Assembly (NCBI RefSeq): GCF_024714475.1
Contig: NZ_JAMZMI010000001.1
Coordinates: forward strand, 558,001-622,000
Direction: 5' to 3'
From: Marinoscillum sp. MHG1-6
Lineage (GTDB): Bacteria; Bacteroidota; Bacteroidia; Cytophagales; Cyclobacteriaceae
Length of the DNA: 64,000 nucleotides
The translations under genes were made by a program, and so were the position numbers. Under the pieces are notes generated by a model. The model ran no database searches. It saw only the letters and a list, made by a program, of their open reading frames with translations, and was not told where the DNA came from. This document shows positions 37,422 through 46,895 of this stretch, in pieces (the first letter of the stretch is position 1; each line of letters begins with the position of its first letter).

Positions 37422-38159
37422 TTAAATAAAATTAAAAACTCCTTTTGACCAGTTAGTTATTAGGGTGCCTCTGGTATGAATGAGCAACTGCCACCGAAAG
37501 GCCCACCTCCATTTCAACTCGTAATTTTGAATACCTGCTGCTCTGAGAATTTCCTCTAATTCTACCTTTTTAAAACCCCTGGCAACGGAAAGTGCGGCAT
37601 CATTGCGCACCAGATAGGATTTGGAAAACATCCGGGTGATGAGCTTAATAAGTTGATAGGCCAGCCAATGTCTATGGAGGTCATTGACGATAATAGCTAC
37701 GTTCGCCTGACTTTTAAAGTTTTTAAACAGGGAGATCAACTCCTGTTGGGTAAAATGATGAAGAAAAAGGCAGCAGTGAATCACATCGAACTTTTCTTTG
37801 GCAAATTCAGGGGAGAAGATATTTTCTGATCGGCACGAGATATTGGGTATTTCTCGTGTATGGTCTTCAGCATATTTTACGATGTAGGGATTGGCATCGT
37901 AGCCGATATATTGTATGTGTTTATCCCTGGCTATTTTGGACATTGATTTCATCAGGTCTCCGCTACCGCACCCCAAATCTGCCAATGACGATATGGAGTG
38001 ATTTTTTATGATTTTACGAAAGCAATCAAGGCTGATTTTATTGCCCCCCAGAGTGCGATTGATGATATCGAGTTCGCGCAGGGTCTGATCAATGGCCGGA
38101 CCATCGATGTCAAAATCATCCATGATCTCTAATTCGTAAGACCGATCAGACAAATCCAT
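37422..38159 (-). CDS. Class I SAM-dependent methyltransferase of the PKS locus
   Basis: A 245-residue methyltransferase with SAM-binding motif I DLGCGSGD (61-68), the acidic residue in YIGYDANP, and a motif IV-like region DVIHCCLFLHHF. Its start codon overlaps the stop of the type III PKS gene (TGATG), indicating translational coupling and a shared pathway. In phenolic-lipid loci such as Streptomyces srsABC and Bacillus bpsAB, the methyltransferase paired with a type III PKS O-methylates the polyketide; the same is inferred here. The last ~60 residues are basic and tryptophan-rich (LKWRWAFRWQLL), perhaps for a lipid substrate or membrane contact. Confidence 0.85.
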   Translation of the reverse strand: MDLSDRSYELEIMDDFDIDGPAIDQTLRELDIINRTLGGNKISLDCFRKIIKNHSISSLADLGCGSGDLMKSMSKIARDKHIQYIGYDANPYIVKYAEDHTREIPNISCRSENIFSPEFAKEKFDVIHCCLFLHHFTQQELISLFKNFKSQANVAIIVNDLHRHWLAYQLIKLITRMFSKSYLVRNDAALSVARGFKKVELEEILRAAGIQNYELKWRWAFRWQLLIHTRGTLITNWSKGVFNFI

Positions 38160-39268
38160 CAGGTGAAATGAGTTTTAAGCATCATGCTTTCCAACGTCAG
38201 TCCGGGTCCGAAGGCGAAGCTGAGAATGTTTTTACTGGTCTCCTGCTCTTCCAGTTCCTCAAGCAATTTTTTGATCACAAAAAGCACGGTGGGTGATGAC
38301 ATATTTCCATAAGCCCTCAACACTTCATAGGAGTGAAAATTGTCCATTTTGCTTATCCCCACTTCCTTTTCGATTACCTCAAGGATTTTCTTGCCGCCGG
38401 GGTGAATCGCATAGTAGTCAACTTGTTCCGAGGTTAAGCTTATTTTTTTAAGCAGCCGGGTCATGAGTCCTTTAATGCCCTTCTGAATAGCTGCTGGCAC
38501 CTCGGGTGAAAGCCTCATAAGAAATCCCGACTGACTGATCTTCCATGACATTTCATCTCTTGCATCAAGATCGAGATCACTGTAGAAGGAGAGCAATTCA
38601 AGTTGCTTTCCTCTTTTAGTCGATCCTTCTACTAAAACTGCGGCTGCTCCGTCTGCGAAAAGAGCCCCTGCCAGTAGGTCGTCTTCTGAAACTGATTGCT
38701 GAAAGTGGATACTGCACAACTCCACACAAACAATTAATACTTTGGCTTTGTGATCGCTTTTTAGGATCTGATCAGCTTGTCGCAGCGCGAGTATGGCCGC
38801 ATAGCAACCCATGAAGTTGACGGTAGATCTGATCACATCCGTTCTCAATCTCAGGGCCGGGATCAGGGAAATGTCAAGACCCGGAGCCTGCATGCCAGTG
38901 CAACTCACCGTAATCAGATGAGTAATTTTGTCTCCTTTGATTTTTTCTCCATCCAGGCAATTATTGACAGCCGAAACACTCAAGTCCAATGCATTGGATT
39001 CGTAGAATCTCATCCTTTCATCAACAGAAGGAATTGGATATAGACCTTCGTCTTTTGGATAGAACTCGTAGGTTTCGGGATGATCGGTGCCATAGTCTGC
39101 TACTACCGAATGTCGGGTCTTTATGCCACTGGCCCGGTAAAGTAGCCGGAGTTCGTGCTGCTGCTCTTCAGACAAGGGCAGATGCCTGAGCATAAAGTCA
39201 AGAATTTTATCCTGACTGATCTGGTGCCGGGGCACCGCAGTACCGATGGACGAAATATATGATGGCAT
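38159..39268 (-). CDS. Type III polyketide synthase
   Basis: A homodimeric ketosynthase of the chalcone/stilbene synthase family that extends a starter acyl-CoA with malonyl-CoA and cyclises it. It has 369 residues. The catalytic triad is complete: Cys123 in SCTGMQAPG, His289 in AIHPGGKKIL and Asn322 in YGNMSSPTV. The C-terminal FAFGPGLTLE loop is also conserved. Bacterial members usually make alkylresorcinols, alkylpyrones or related phenolic lipids from fatty acyl starters, but chain length and ring type cannot be deduced from these motifs. It is divergent from a UbiA-type gene 55 bases away and translationally coupled to the methyltransferase. Confidence 0.93.
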   Translation of the reverse strand: MPSYISSIGTAVPRHQISQDKILDFMLRHLPLSEEQQHELRLLYRASGIKTRHSVVADYGTDHPETYEFYPKDEGLYPIPSVDERMRFYESNALDLSVSAVNNCLDGEKIKGDKITHLITVSCTGMQAPGLDISLIPALRLRTDVIRSTVNFMGCYAAILALRQADQILKSDHKAKVLIVCVELCSIHFQQSVSEDDLLAGALFADGAAAVLVEGSTKRGKQLELLSFYSDLDLDARDEMSWKISQSGFLMRLSPEVPAAIQKGIKGLMTRLLKKISLTSEQVDYYAIHPGGKKILEVIEKEVGISKMDNFHSYEVLRAYGNMSSPTVLFVIKKLLEELEEQETSKNILSFAFGPGLTLESMMLKTHFT

Positions 39269-39323
39269 GTAGATGAGCTTAAGTAATATTAACTAACTTT
39301 CGTCAGGCGCCTTGCACCGAGCT

Positions 39324-40184
39324 ATGAAAAAATCCACAATCCTTCATCTAAGGTTTCCGTTTTCCTTCTTTCTACTTCCCATTTTCCTTTTCGCAAGTGC
39401 AGTGACCAAAGGGGTTAACAGTGACTACTGGATATTGACCTTTATTGTTTTGCATTTCCTTATTTATCCCGCCAGCAACGGCTACAATAGTTATTTTGAT
39501 AAAGATGAAGGGAGTATCGGGGGATTGAAACATCCTCCTAAAGTAAGCAAGGGATTATACCATGTGAGTTTATTCATGGATGGTCTTGCTGTAGGATTGG
39601 CTTTTTCGATCAGCTGGGCATTTGCCATCATGGTTTTTATTTATGGGCTGGCCTCCAAGGCCTATAGCCATCCTACAATTCGACTCAAGCGTATGCCGGT
39701 GACAGGGTGGCTGATTGCTGGCTTATTTCAGGGATATTTTACGGTGATGATGGCTATACTCGGCACTACGGGCGAAGGTTGGGGAGTGTTGCTCGATGCC
39801 AAGTATCAACTGAGTGGATTACTGGCTTCTTTAATGCTATTTGGTTCGTACCCGATGACCCAGATCTATCAACATGAGGAGGATCGTAGTAGGGGAGATA
39901 TTACCTTAAGTATCAAACTGGGAATAATGGGGACGTTTTATTTCACCGCTTTTATCTTCAGTCTGGCTACTGCTGGCTTTGTTTACTTCTTCATGGAATT
40001 CTATCAGTTATTTACTGCAGAGATCTATCTTCTGGCCTTATCTCCGGTACTGTTCTATTTTTCATATTGGTTTTTCCGTGCCAAAAAGGACATGTCTAGT
40101 GCCTCATACGACATGACCATGAAGCTGAATTGGATCTCCGCCATTTGCCTCAACGGTTTCTTTATTTGGTTACATTTTAGCTAA
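39324..40184 (+). CDS. UbiA-like prenyltransferase family membrane protein
   Basis: A 286-residue polytopic membrane protein (about 8-9 segments); ATG 39324 is preferred over the upstream TTG at 39312. UbiA enzymes attach prenyl chains to aromatic acceptors. The first signature is present in altered form: NGYNSYFDKDEGSIGG (52-67) instead of NDxxDxxxD, with Ser and Gly at two normally acidic positions. The second region is QHEEDRSRGDITLSIKLG (183-200), close to the usual D..D..G..TL..LG. It might therefore prenylate the polyketide from the neighbouring PKS, or use a different lipid donor. Its 3' end overlaps the convergent FAD gene by 8 bases. Confidence 0.85.
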   Translation: MKKSTILHLRFPFSFFLLPIFLFASAVTKGVNSDYWILTFIVLHFLIYPASNGYNSYFDKDEGSIGGLKHPPKVSKGLYHVSLFMDGLAVGLAFSISWAFAIMVFIYGLASKAYSHPTIRLKRMPVTGWLIAGLFQGYFTVMMAILGTTGEGWGVLLDAKYQLSGLLASLMLFGSYPMTQIYQHEEDRSRGDITLSIKLGIMGTFYFTAFIFSLATAGFVYFFMEFYQLFTAEIYLLALSPVLFYFSYWFFRAKKDMSSASYDMTMKLNWISAICLNGFFIWLHFS

Positions 40185-41295
40185 ATGGTGACCCGTGGGT
40201 CTGTCGTATCAGGAACTTTGATACCGGTTTGAGGTGACGGCCAATACGCACACTAATATCGGATGCGGTACCCTCCCCAAAAAGATTCTGGAGTTTCCGA
40301 CCAAACCATAACCTGGTGCTAAAGGAGTTTTTCCATGCTGAAGAATAGGCTTCTTCCAGCTCTAATCTGCTGATTGTCGGATCTGATTTCGCTCCGATGA
40401 GCATTTTGGAAAGCATTACTGCGGATCGAATAGCCATGGCCATTCCGTTTCCGCAAAGAGGAGTGATCATACCCGCGGCATCCCCGCACATAAATATATG
40501 TTGATGAATAGGTTCCATTTTGTCGAAGGAGATCTCATTGATCACTTCTGGTTGTTCCATTAGGAATTCTGCGGAAGAAAAAATCCTATCCAGAGAGGGA
40601 TTTTTCCTTAAAACCTGCTGCTCAAATTCCTTTATGGATCCTAAAGTTTTAATATCCTTTCTTCTGCTCAGATAACATAAATTGAATTTGCTATCCTCCA
40701 CCATACTTATTCCACAATAACCTCCCTCAAAATTGTGTAGAGAGATCCGATGAGATGGAAAATCACCCTTAAGATGATATTTGACCCCCATGTATGGAGA
40801 TCGCCTTTTCAGAAAAGAACGATCAAGTTGTTGATCCAATTTGGTCCGCTTTCCAAATGCGCCGATCACATATTGGGAGGTAATGATCTCTCCATTACTA
40901 AGTTTTGTCTCGAAATGGTCTTCTCGAAATAGTACATCCAGAACAGTGGTGTTTTCATGGAATAGGACACCTTCAGCTTTAGCGATCTCACTGAGCCAAT
41001 GGTCATAGGCATATCGGCTTATCCCAAATCCACCAAGTTCGAGTGGTTGTAAAAATTGACGTCCAGAAACGGCACTTACTTCGAGTTCGGTAATCTGGGC
41101 TGGTCCCAATGCTGTTGGGTAAAGGTTCTGGTTTTCAAGAAATGGGATGACCTCGTTAGAAATGTACTCCCCGCATACCCGATGAAAAGGATATGATTTT
41201 TTTTCAACAAGGACGACCTTCAGACCCGCTCTGTTTAGTAATATGGCATTGATGAGTCCTGCCAATCCACCCCCTATGACTAGTACCTCTGTCAT
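40177..41295 (-). CDS. FAD-dependent oxidoreductase (geranylgeranyl reductase/monooxygenase-like)
   Basis: A 372-residue flavoprotein with an N-terminal Rossmann motif IGGGLAGL (7-14) and Glu31 closing the ribose site. HRVCGEY (38-44) resembles the PxxxCGE region of geranylgeranyl reductases. A GDAAG motif near 275 is followed by PLCGNGMAMA. Two roles fit the locus: hydroxylating the phenolic product, as SrsC-type flavoproteins do to give a quinone, or reducing a prenyl chain. The gene follows an aspartic protease gene by 15 bases on the same strand and converges on the UbiA-type gene with an 8-base overlap. Confidence 0.88.
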   Translation of the reverse strand: MTEVLVIGGGLAGLINAILLNRAGLKVVLVEKKSYPFHRVCGEYISNEVIPFLENQNLYPTALGPAQITELEVSAVSGRQFLQPLELGGFGISRYAYDHWLSEIAKAEGVLFHENTTVLDVLFREDHFETKLSNGEIITSQYVIGAFGKRTKLDQQLDRSFLKRRSPYMGVKYHLKGDFPSHRISLHNFEGGYCGISMVEDSKFNLCYLSRRKDIKTLGSIKEFEQQVLRKNPSLDRIFSSAEFLMEQPEVINEISFDKMEPIHQHIFMCGDAAGMITPLCGNGMAMAIRSAVMLSKMLIGAKSDPTISRLELEEAYSSAWKNSFSTRLWFGRKLQNLFGEGTASDISVRIGRHLKPVSKFLIRQTHGSPFS

Positions 41296-41310
41296 GGTTC
41301 AAAGATGAGA

Positions 41311-42573
41311 TTAGATAAGCCTTTTTAAGCGAAACTTGGATTTTATTTTTTCCCCATGTCTTAAAAATGTCACCCTTATTTTTTTTCTCGGGCGTGATCT
41401 TAATAGATGCTGAATGTTTCCCAGGGATGAATTAATCAGGTTCTGACCATTTATTTTGATTACAATATCCCCTGCCTGAATACCCGCGACATGAGCGGGG
41501 GACTGGTCAATCACATGAGTAACAATAATCTGATCCAGATCATCTCCTTCTGCCATCAGCGACATACCACTCATATTATATTCAAATGGTGATTTGTAAT
41601 TATGTCCTTTGTCCAAATACATTTTCTCGTGGACATAGTCAAAGACAACATTGAATCTTGAGAGTAAGTCTCCACCTATGGTTCCATATTTTGTTCCTCG
41701 CTTAATGGCTTTGGAGTAAGCTCCATCTTCTGGAATGGACACCAGAACATCGCTAAATTCATATTTGTCGATAATGCATTTATTCATTCTGCCAATTTTT
41801 CCGGGAATTTCTCCCCCCAGTCCCCGACCGAGGCGAGTAGGAATTACTTGTTTGGGGTAAATCAATCTATGTGAGGTACTTACGTCAACTAAAGCTGCAT
41901 GGCTTGCTCCTGTGTCTACCATAAAAATGAGCGTATCCCGAAGTCCATTTTGTTCGATCACCATTGGAATGAATGGCTTGGCATAGCTCACAGTAATAGG
42001 GACTTCAGTTTGAAAACGCTTGGGCTTGTAGGTCTCAGGTCGGTGAATAATCAGCTTGTTATCATCATATTGGATATCCACGACATATCTATGAAAAATT
42101 TCATATCCGATAATACCGTAGACCTCCTCACCAAGGTTTTTTTGTAGTTCAATATAATCCTGGGCAAGAACCAGCACATTCATGTTATCCGCTTTGAGAT
42201 TCTTATCAAGCGAGAGTGAAACATCATGTGCCACAAAGGCAGTTATAGAGTCGGCCACTCCCGGGGCATTGAGGGTTATCTCCCGAATAAAATTCAGATT
42301 TAGAAAGTCCGCAAAAAGCTTTTCTGTCAGGATGATCGACTCGGCGCCGGTATCCAGGACAAATTTCAACGAGAGTTGATTGTTGATCTGAAGCGGAATC
42401 ACGATGAGGTTGTTGTACCTTTCGAATTCAATTTCCACCTTATCAACGGTAGGGGCCATGATGAAGCCAATTTGGCTTTGGCAATAGGCTTTGGGCTGGA
42501 GAAAAAGCACGATTTCACCGAGTGCAGCAAGGCCGATAATCAAAAGCTTACGTACAGGGTGGGCTTTGGGCAT
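41311..42573 (-). CDS. Two-lobed retropepsin-like aspartic protease with PDZ domain
   Basis: A 420-residue protein with an N-terminal hydrophobic export or anchor segment (about 9-26). Two aspartic protease motifs follow, FVLDTGAES (Asp74) and FMVDTGASH (Asp220), each in a beta-rich lobe, and then a PDZ domain (about 325-415, with HVAGIQAGDIVIKINGQ). Retropepsin-like bacterial proteins often have one DTG per chain and dimerise. Here two lobes in one chain could form the complete active site. PDZ domains usually bind the C-termini of clients, suggesting envelope protein processing. It probably shares a transcript with the FAD oxidoreductase; whether it belongs to that pathway is unclear. Confidence 0.85.
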   Translation of the reverse strand: MPKAHPVRKLLIIGLAALGEIVLFLQPKAYCQSQIGFIMAPTVDKVEIEFERYNNLIVIPLQINNQLSLKFVLDTGAESIILTEKLFADFLNLNFIREITLNAPGVADSITAFVAHDVSLSLDKNLKADNMNVLVLAQDYIELQKNLGEEVYGIIGYEIFHRYVVDIQYDDNKLIIHRPETYKPKRFQTEVPITVSYAKPFIPMVIEQNGLRDTLIFMVDTGASHAALVDVSTSHRLIYPKQVIPTRLGRGLGGEIPGKIGRMNKCIIDKYEFSDVLVSIPEDGAYSKAIKRGTKYGTIGGDLLSRFNVVFDYVHEKMYLDKGHNYKSPFEYNMSGMSLMAEGDDLDQIIVTHVIDQSPAHVAGIQAGDIVIKINGQNLINSSLGNIQHLLRSRPRKKIRVTFLRHGEKIKSKFRLKRLI

Positions 42574-42665
42574 AGACAGTCACCAATTCAATACAATCAG
42601 CAACTTAAGATAACCAATTTCAGATGATTCTTGGAGAATCGGATGTCTTTTGAATGACTTCCCGC

Positions 42666-45590
42666 CTAGTCAAAAAGCTTGGTAATATCATCCTTGGTCA
42701 AACTCTTGATAAAGCTTTCCTCAATGGTAATAAGATCCCTCGCCAATTTAAGTTTGGACTCCTGCAACATCAGGATTTTTTCTTCCACTGTATCTCTTCC
42801 TATGAATTTATAAGTGAATACCGTGTTTTTCTGTCCAATTCTGTGGGCACGGTCTACAGCCTGTGCCTCAGCTGCCGGATTCCACCATGGGTCTAGTAAG
42901 AAGACATAATCTGCTTCTGTCAGGTTGAGACCAAGTCCTCCCGCTTTCAGAGATATTAGGAAAACACGCGTTTTATGATCATTTTGAAATTTTTCTACTT
43001 CGGATTGACGGTCTTTTACCGAGCCATCCAAATAGGCATAAGTGATCTTTTCCTTTTGCAGGTGGTCTTCCAACAATTTCAAATGCTTTACATACTGGCT
43101 GAAGACGAGGATTTTATGATTTTTCCCCAGTGCATTAGAAAGCATATAGGTGATGTCCTCAAATTTTCCTGAATCACCATCATAATCCGGATCCACCATT
43201 GCCGGGTGGTTCGCAATTTGTCGAAGCCTGTTCAAGCCCTGTAATAGCAACATCTGAGATTTTTGGATTCCCTCAGATTCAATCATATCCAGGATCTGGT
43301 TTCTGTAGCTATTTTTTTCTCGATCGTAATATTCTCTTTGTGATGGAGAAAGATCGCAATATTTAACGTTTTCAATTTTCTCCGGCAGATCCTTGGCTAC
43401 CTGTGATTTTTCTCGCCGTAGAATGAAAGGCTTGATCAGCGCATTCAATTTTCGGGTACGGTCAATATCCTTTTTCTTCTCAATGGGGATCAGATACTTT
43501 TCACGAAAATATTTCTGACTCCCCAGAAGCCCCGGGTTCACAAACGACATCTGGGACCAAAGATCCATGGTGCTGTTTTCGATCGGGGTACCCGTCAGGA
43601 TCAATTTTCTTCTTGACTTAAGCGTATTAACTGCCTTGGCTATTATAGAATCCGGGTTTTTAATCGCTTGGGACTCATCTAGAATGATATAATTAAAATA
43701 AAACTCACTCAGCAATGGGGCATCCATACGAGTAATTCCATAGCTGGTGATGACCACATCATATTTCGCCAGTCGGTTGATATCCTTGTTCCTCGTGGTC
43801 CCTGTGTAATTGAGCACTTTCAATTTCGGAGTGAACTTTTTGGCCTCCATTTCCCAGTTGTAAATCAGAGAGGTAGGCATGACCAGAAGCGAAGTGCTTC
43901 CCGGATTTTGTTCTTTTTCCTTTTGAAGTAAAGTCAGGGTTTGCACTGTTTTTCCAAGACCCATATCATCGGCCAAACATCCACCAAAACCGTATTCATT
44001 CAGGAACTGTAGCCAGTTAAAGCCGGCCTGCTGGTATAGTCGTAAATCTCCTTTAAAATCTTTTGGTGGCTCGATATCTTCAATTTCTGAGAAGCCCATC
44101 AACTTCTCAAGTTTTTTAGTCATGGCCACTTTCACAGAGGAGCCATCCCTCAACTCCTGAACAAGGGAGACGTGTATTTTATCAAGCTTAAGTTGATCCT
44201 GGTTTTCTTCTGAAAAGGCAAACAGATCGCTGTATTGTGTTACCCACTCATCCGGAATTACCGCATATTCCCCATTCGGAAGGAGCAGCTCACGTTTATC
44301 CTTCATCAGTTGCTTTCTGATGGTCGCAAAAGGAATTTCAAATTCCCCAAAGCGAATAACCGCTTTAATATCAAACCAGTCAATGTTTTCGGAGATTTCG
44401 AGGTTGATGCTTGTTTCACCGAGAAAGTAACGCTTTACCTTATCATTCTGCTGACGTACTTCTACCCCCAATTCTTTCAGGATAGGCAGGTTTGAATTGA
44501 GCCATGATATGGCCTGATTCTTCTCAACAGTAGATCTGCTACTTTTTAGGAGCAGGCCGGTTTTGTTGATCCTGTCAATGATCTTTTTCTCCTGATCGGT
44601 GTCGCGTTTCACACGGTGGAAGACATAGCTATCATCCTGCTTTTCCACTGAGACACTTACATTTTTGATTTTATCCGCTTTGTAGGAATATGTTCCATAC
44701 TTGAAGCTTAGCTCAAAAAGGATTTTACTCAGCTCATCCGTAACACCGTTCTTTTTTCCATCACTGAACAGAGTTTCAGCCTTTACTTCTGCCAACTCTG
44801 AAAAGGTTAATACCGGCGCAGGCGTCAATTGCTCTGTTTTAATCTCAAAACCTTTGGCGTAAACATCAAAGGATGCAATTAATGGAGCGACAAACTTTTG
44901 GTAGTAGGTGTCCTCAACGTTTTTTGGGATGAGAATGAATTTCTTTTTCAGAAAGGGTTTGATCTTACTCCCATTTACAGGCTTTTCAAAGGTGAAAAGC
45001 GTATCGTCTGCCACCATCCAGGCAGGCTCGTTGCAAAGTAGGTAGCTTTCATTCTGATAGAAATGAACCTTTTCTTCCTTCAGCTTAATGGTAGGAAAAT
45101 AATGGGTGTTATCTTCATTTCTTCGAAAATGGAACAGAACACTTGCCCTTTCTTCAGCAATTTGAATTTGCTTCCAGGTCGGTTCACCATCTTTTCCCAT
45201 TTCGAAAAGCATTTTTCCCGCAAGACGTTCAAGTATTTTCGCCCTTCTCCTTTCAATGTAGCTTTCAATTTCACTCTGAAGAAGTTTATCACCATTGTCC
45301 GGGTCATAAGTTTTGATGAAAAACTCACTTGGCTTCAACTTTCGTTTTTGAAACTTGTTAACCACTGCAGTTTGCTGGATTTCATCAATAAACTGGATCA
45401 ATTCATAATCCAGCTCATCCAGTCCACTATCAAACTCCGAAGCATTCTGCGCAGAGATGTTTTGATGAGAAAAAGTGAGATTTCCTTTCTCGTTAAGCTG
45501 AACCACAAAAGACTCGAACAGGTATCCGAGGTATTCATGCTCGTATAACGAGTAAATAATTTGAAACGGTCGATCGGGTGCTACTTTCAT
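42666..45590 (-). CDS. SNF2/HepA-type helicase
   Basis: A 974-residue Swi2/Snf2-family ATPase. The first half is a family-specific beta-rich region with no clear motif. The motor starts around residue 520 (LYQQAGFNWLQFL) with motif I CLADDMGLGKT (about 543), DESQ as motif II, LTGTPIEN as motif III and the C-terminal lobe signature DPWWNPAAEAQAVDRAHRIGQ. Bacterial members remodel protein-DNA or RNA polymerase complexes; a specific role cannot be assigned. It ends at SLTKDDITKLFD. It stands 75 bases from the upstream permease gene and 92 bases before the next, so it is probably transcribed separately. Confidence 0.93.
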   Translation of the reverse strand: MKVAPDRPFQIIYSLYEHEYLGYLFESFVVQLNEKGNLTFSHQNISAQNASEFDSGLDELDYELIQFIDEIQQTAVVNKFQKRKLKPSEFFIKTYDPDNGDKLLQSEIESYIERRRAKILERLAGKMLFEMGKDGEPTWKQIQIAEERASVLFHFRRNEDNTHYFPTIKLKEEKVHFYQNESYLLCNEPAWMVADDTLFTFEKPVNGSKIKPFLKKKFILIPKNVEDTYYQKFVAPLIASFDVYAKGFEIKTEQLTPAPVLTFSELAEVKAETLFSDGKKNGVTDELSKILFELSFKYGTYSYKADKIKNVSVSVEKQDDSYVFHRVKRDTDQEKKIIDRINKTGLLLKSSRSTVEKNQAISWLNSNLPILKELGVEVRQQNDKVKRYFLGETSINLEISENIDWFDIKAVIRFGEFEIPFATIRKQLMKDKRELLLPNGEYAVIPDEWVTQYSDLFAFSEENQDQLKLDKIHVSLVQELRDGSSVKVAMTKKLEKLMGFSEIEDIEPPKDFKGDLRLYQQAGFNWLQFLNEYGFGGCLADDMGLGKTVQTLTLLQKEKEQNPGSTSLLVMPTSLIYNWEMEAKKFTPKLKVLNYTGTTRNKDINRLAKYDVVITSYGITRMDAPLLSEFYFNYIILDESQAIKNPDSIIAKAVNTLKSRRKLILTGTPIENSTMDLWSQMSFVNPGLLGSQKYFREKYLIPIEKKKDIDRTRKLNALIKPFILRREKSQVAKDLPEKIENVKYCDLSPSQREYYDREKNSYRNQILDMIESEGIQKSQMLLLQGLNRLRQIANHPAMVDPDYDGDSGKFEDITYMLSNALGKNHKILVFSQYVKHLKLLEDHLQKEKITYAYLDGSVKDRQSEVEKFQNDHKTRVFLISLKAGGLGLNLTEADYVFLLDPWWNPAAEAQAVDRAHRIGQKNTVFTYKFIGRDTVEEKILMLQESKLKLARDLITIEESFIKSLTKDDITKLFD

Positions 45591-45665
45591 GAAATGCTAA
45601 CTTGAGCAAGCTTCTAATCTAAAGATTTTAGCTGAAATAACAATGACAGATGTTACTAAGTAGTA

Positions 45666-46892
45666 TTACTGAATTAATTTCTCCTGTCCTAAACGGGAAG
45701 CGCTTCGTGCAGGTTGTATTGTTGCCAAAAGGGTGATAACCACGATGCAGACAAGCGTCAGGATCACGTCCATCCATTGAACTTCTACGGGATAAGCTTG
45801 CATGATGGTCGTTTGGGTACCGGTGGAGATGAATCCGAAATACTGTTGGGCATAGCAAATGCCAATACCTAAAAATAACCCTATAAAGGCCCCTGCAAAT
45901 GCCACTATGGAACCTTCAATTAGGAAAATATTTCTGATCAGCTTATGACTGGCTCCCTGTGCCATTAAAATGGCTACGTCTTTTTTCTTATCAATGACCA
46001 ACATCGTAAGAGAGAAAAATATGTTGATAGAGGCAATGGCAATGATGATAGAAAAGATGAGAAAAACGAATAATTTTTCTATTTTCAATACCTTATAAAG
46101 GTCACTGTGAATTTCATCGCTGGTTTGAACTATGAAGTTTTCTCCCAATGTCTGTTGCAGGTTGGCTTTAACCTCTTCAGCGGTAGCGTCATCGGAGACT
46201 TTTATTTCCAGTGAGGTGCGCTTTCCACGGTAGCGGAACAGGCTCTCTGTAAATTCTACCGGTACGAAAACATAGTTGTTGTCGATAGAACTTTCGATCG
46301 CAAATATTGCTCCCGGCATGATGCTTTTGACTCTGAAATAACTTTCAGGGTTGGTTACACCCGGCCCCACATCGTCCGGATAGTAAGCCTGGATACTATA
46401 AAATTCACTTCCCGGGTTGACCGATAAATCGTATTGAACGCCCCGACCCATAATGGCATAGTTGATGTCACCATCGCGGAGCTTCAATTCGCCATAAACG
46501 ATGTTTTGGTCCAGTCTTCCCTGCGTGAGAAAATTTTCGCTGACACCTTTCAGTCGAGCTACGCGCTCACTGTTATTATATCTTAATAAAGCATTGTCTT
46601 CTATGACTTCAGTAATAACCTCCACTCCATCAATGGAAGCAATACGCTGTTTCATGGCCTCAGAATACTCGAATGATTTTCCTATGGAGGCACTCACCAC
46701 AAGATTGGGGTCTACTGTTCCGTAAATCGATCGAAGAAGCCCTTCAAGACCATTGAAAACGGAGAGAACGATGATCAGGGCCATGGTGCCTGTAGTGACG
46801 ACTACCATCGAGATCATCGAGATCACATTGATGAAGCTCTTTTTCTTTTTGGATAGGAAATACCTTCTGGCTATGAAATAAGCAAGTTTCAC
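45666..46892 (-). CDS. FtsX-like permease of the LolC/LolE type
   Basis: An inner-membrane ABC permease of 408 residues. A first membrane helix follows MKLAYFIARRYFLSKKKKSF (about 20-50), then a large periplasmic domain (about 50-265), and then three more helices. This is the LolC/E topology. With LolD it would extract lipoproteins from the inner membrane for transport to the outer membrane. It starts 3 bases after rbfA. No LolD ATPase gene is in the window; in Bacteroidota it is often elsewhere. Confidence 0.9.
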   Translation of the reverse strand: MKLAYFIARRYFLSKKKKSFINVISMISMVVVTTGTMALIIVLSVFNGLEGLLRSIYGTVDPNLVVSASIGKSFEYSEAMKQRIASIDGVEVITEVIEDNALLRYNNSERVARLKGVSENFLTQGRLDQNIVYGELKLRDGDINYAIMGRGVQYDLSVNPGSEFYSIQAYYPDDVGPGVTNPESYFRVKSIMPGAIFAIESSIDNNYVFVPVEFTESLFRYRGKRTSLEIKVSDDATAEEVKANLQQTLGENFIVQTSDEIHSDLYKVLKIEKLFVFLIFSIIIAIASINIFFSLTMLVIDKKKDVAILMAQGASHKLIRNIFLIEGSIVAFAGAFIGLFLGIGICYAQQYFGFISTGTQTTIMQAYPVEVQWMDVILTLVCIVVITLLATIQPARSASRLGQEKLIQ

Positions 46893-46895
46893 AGA

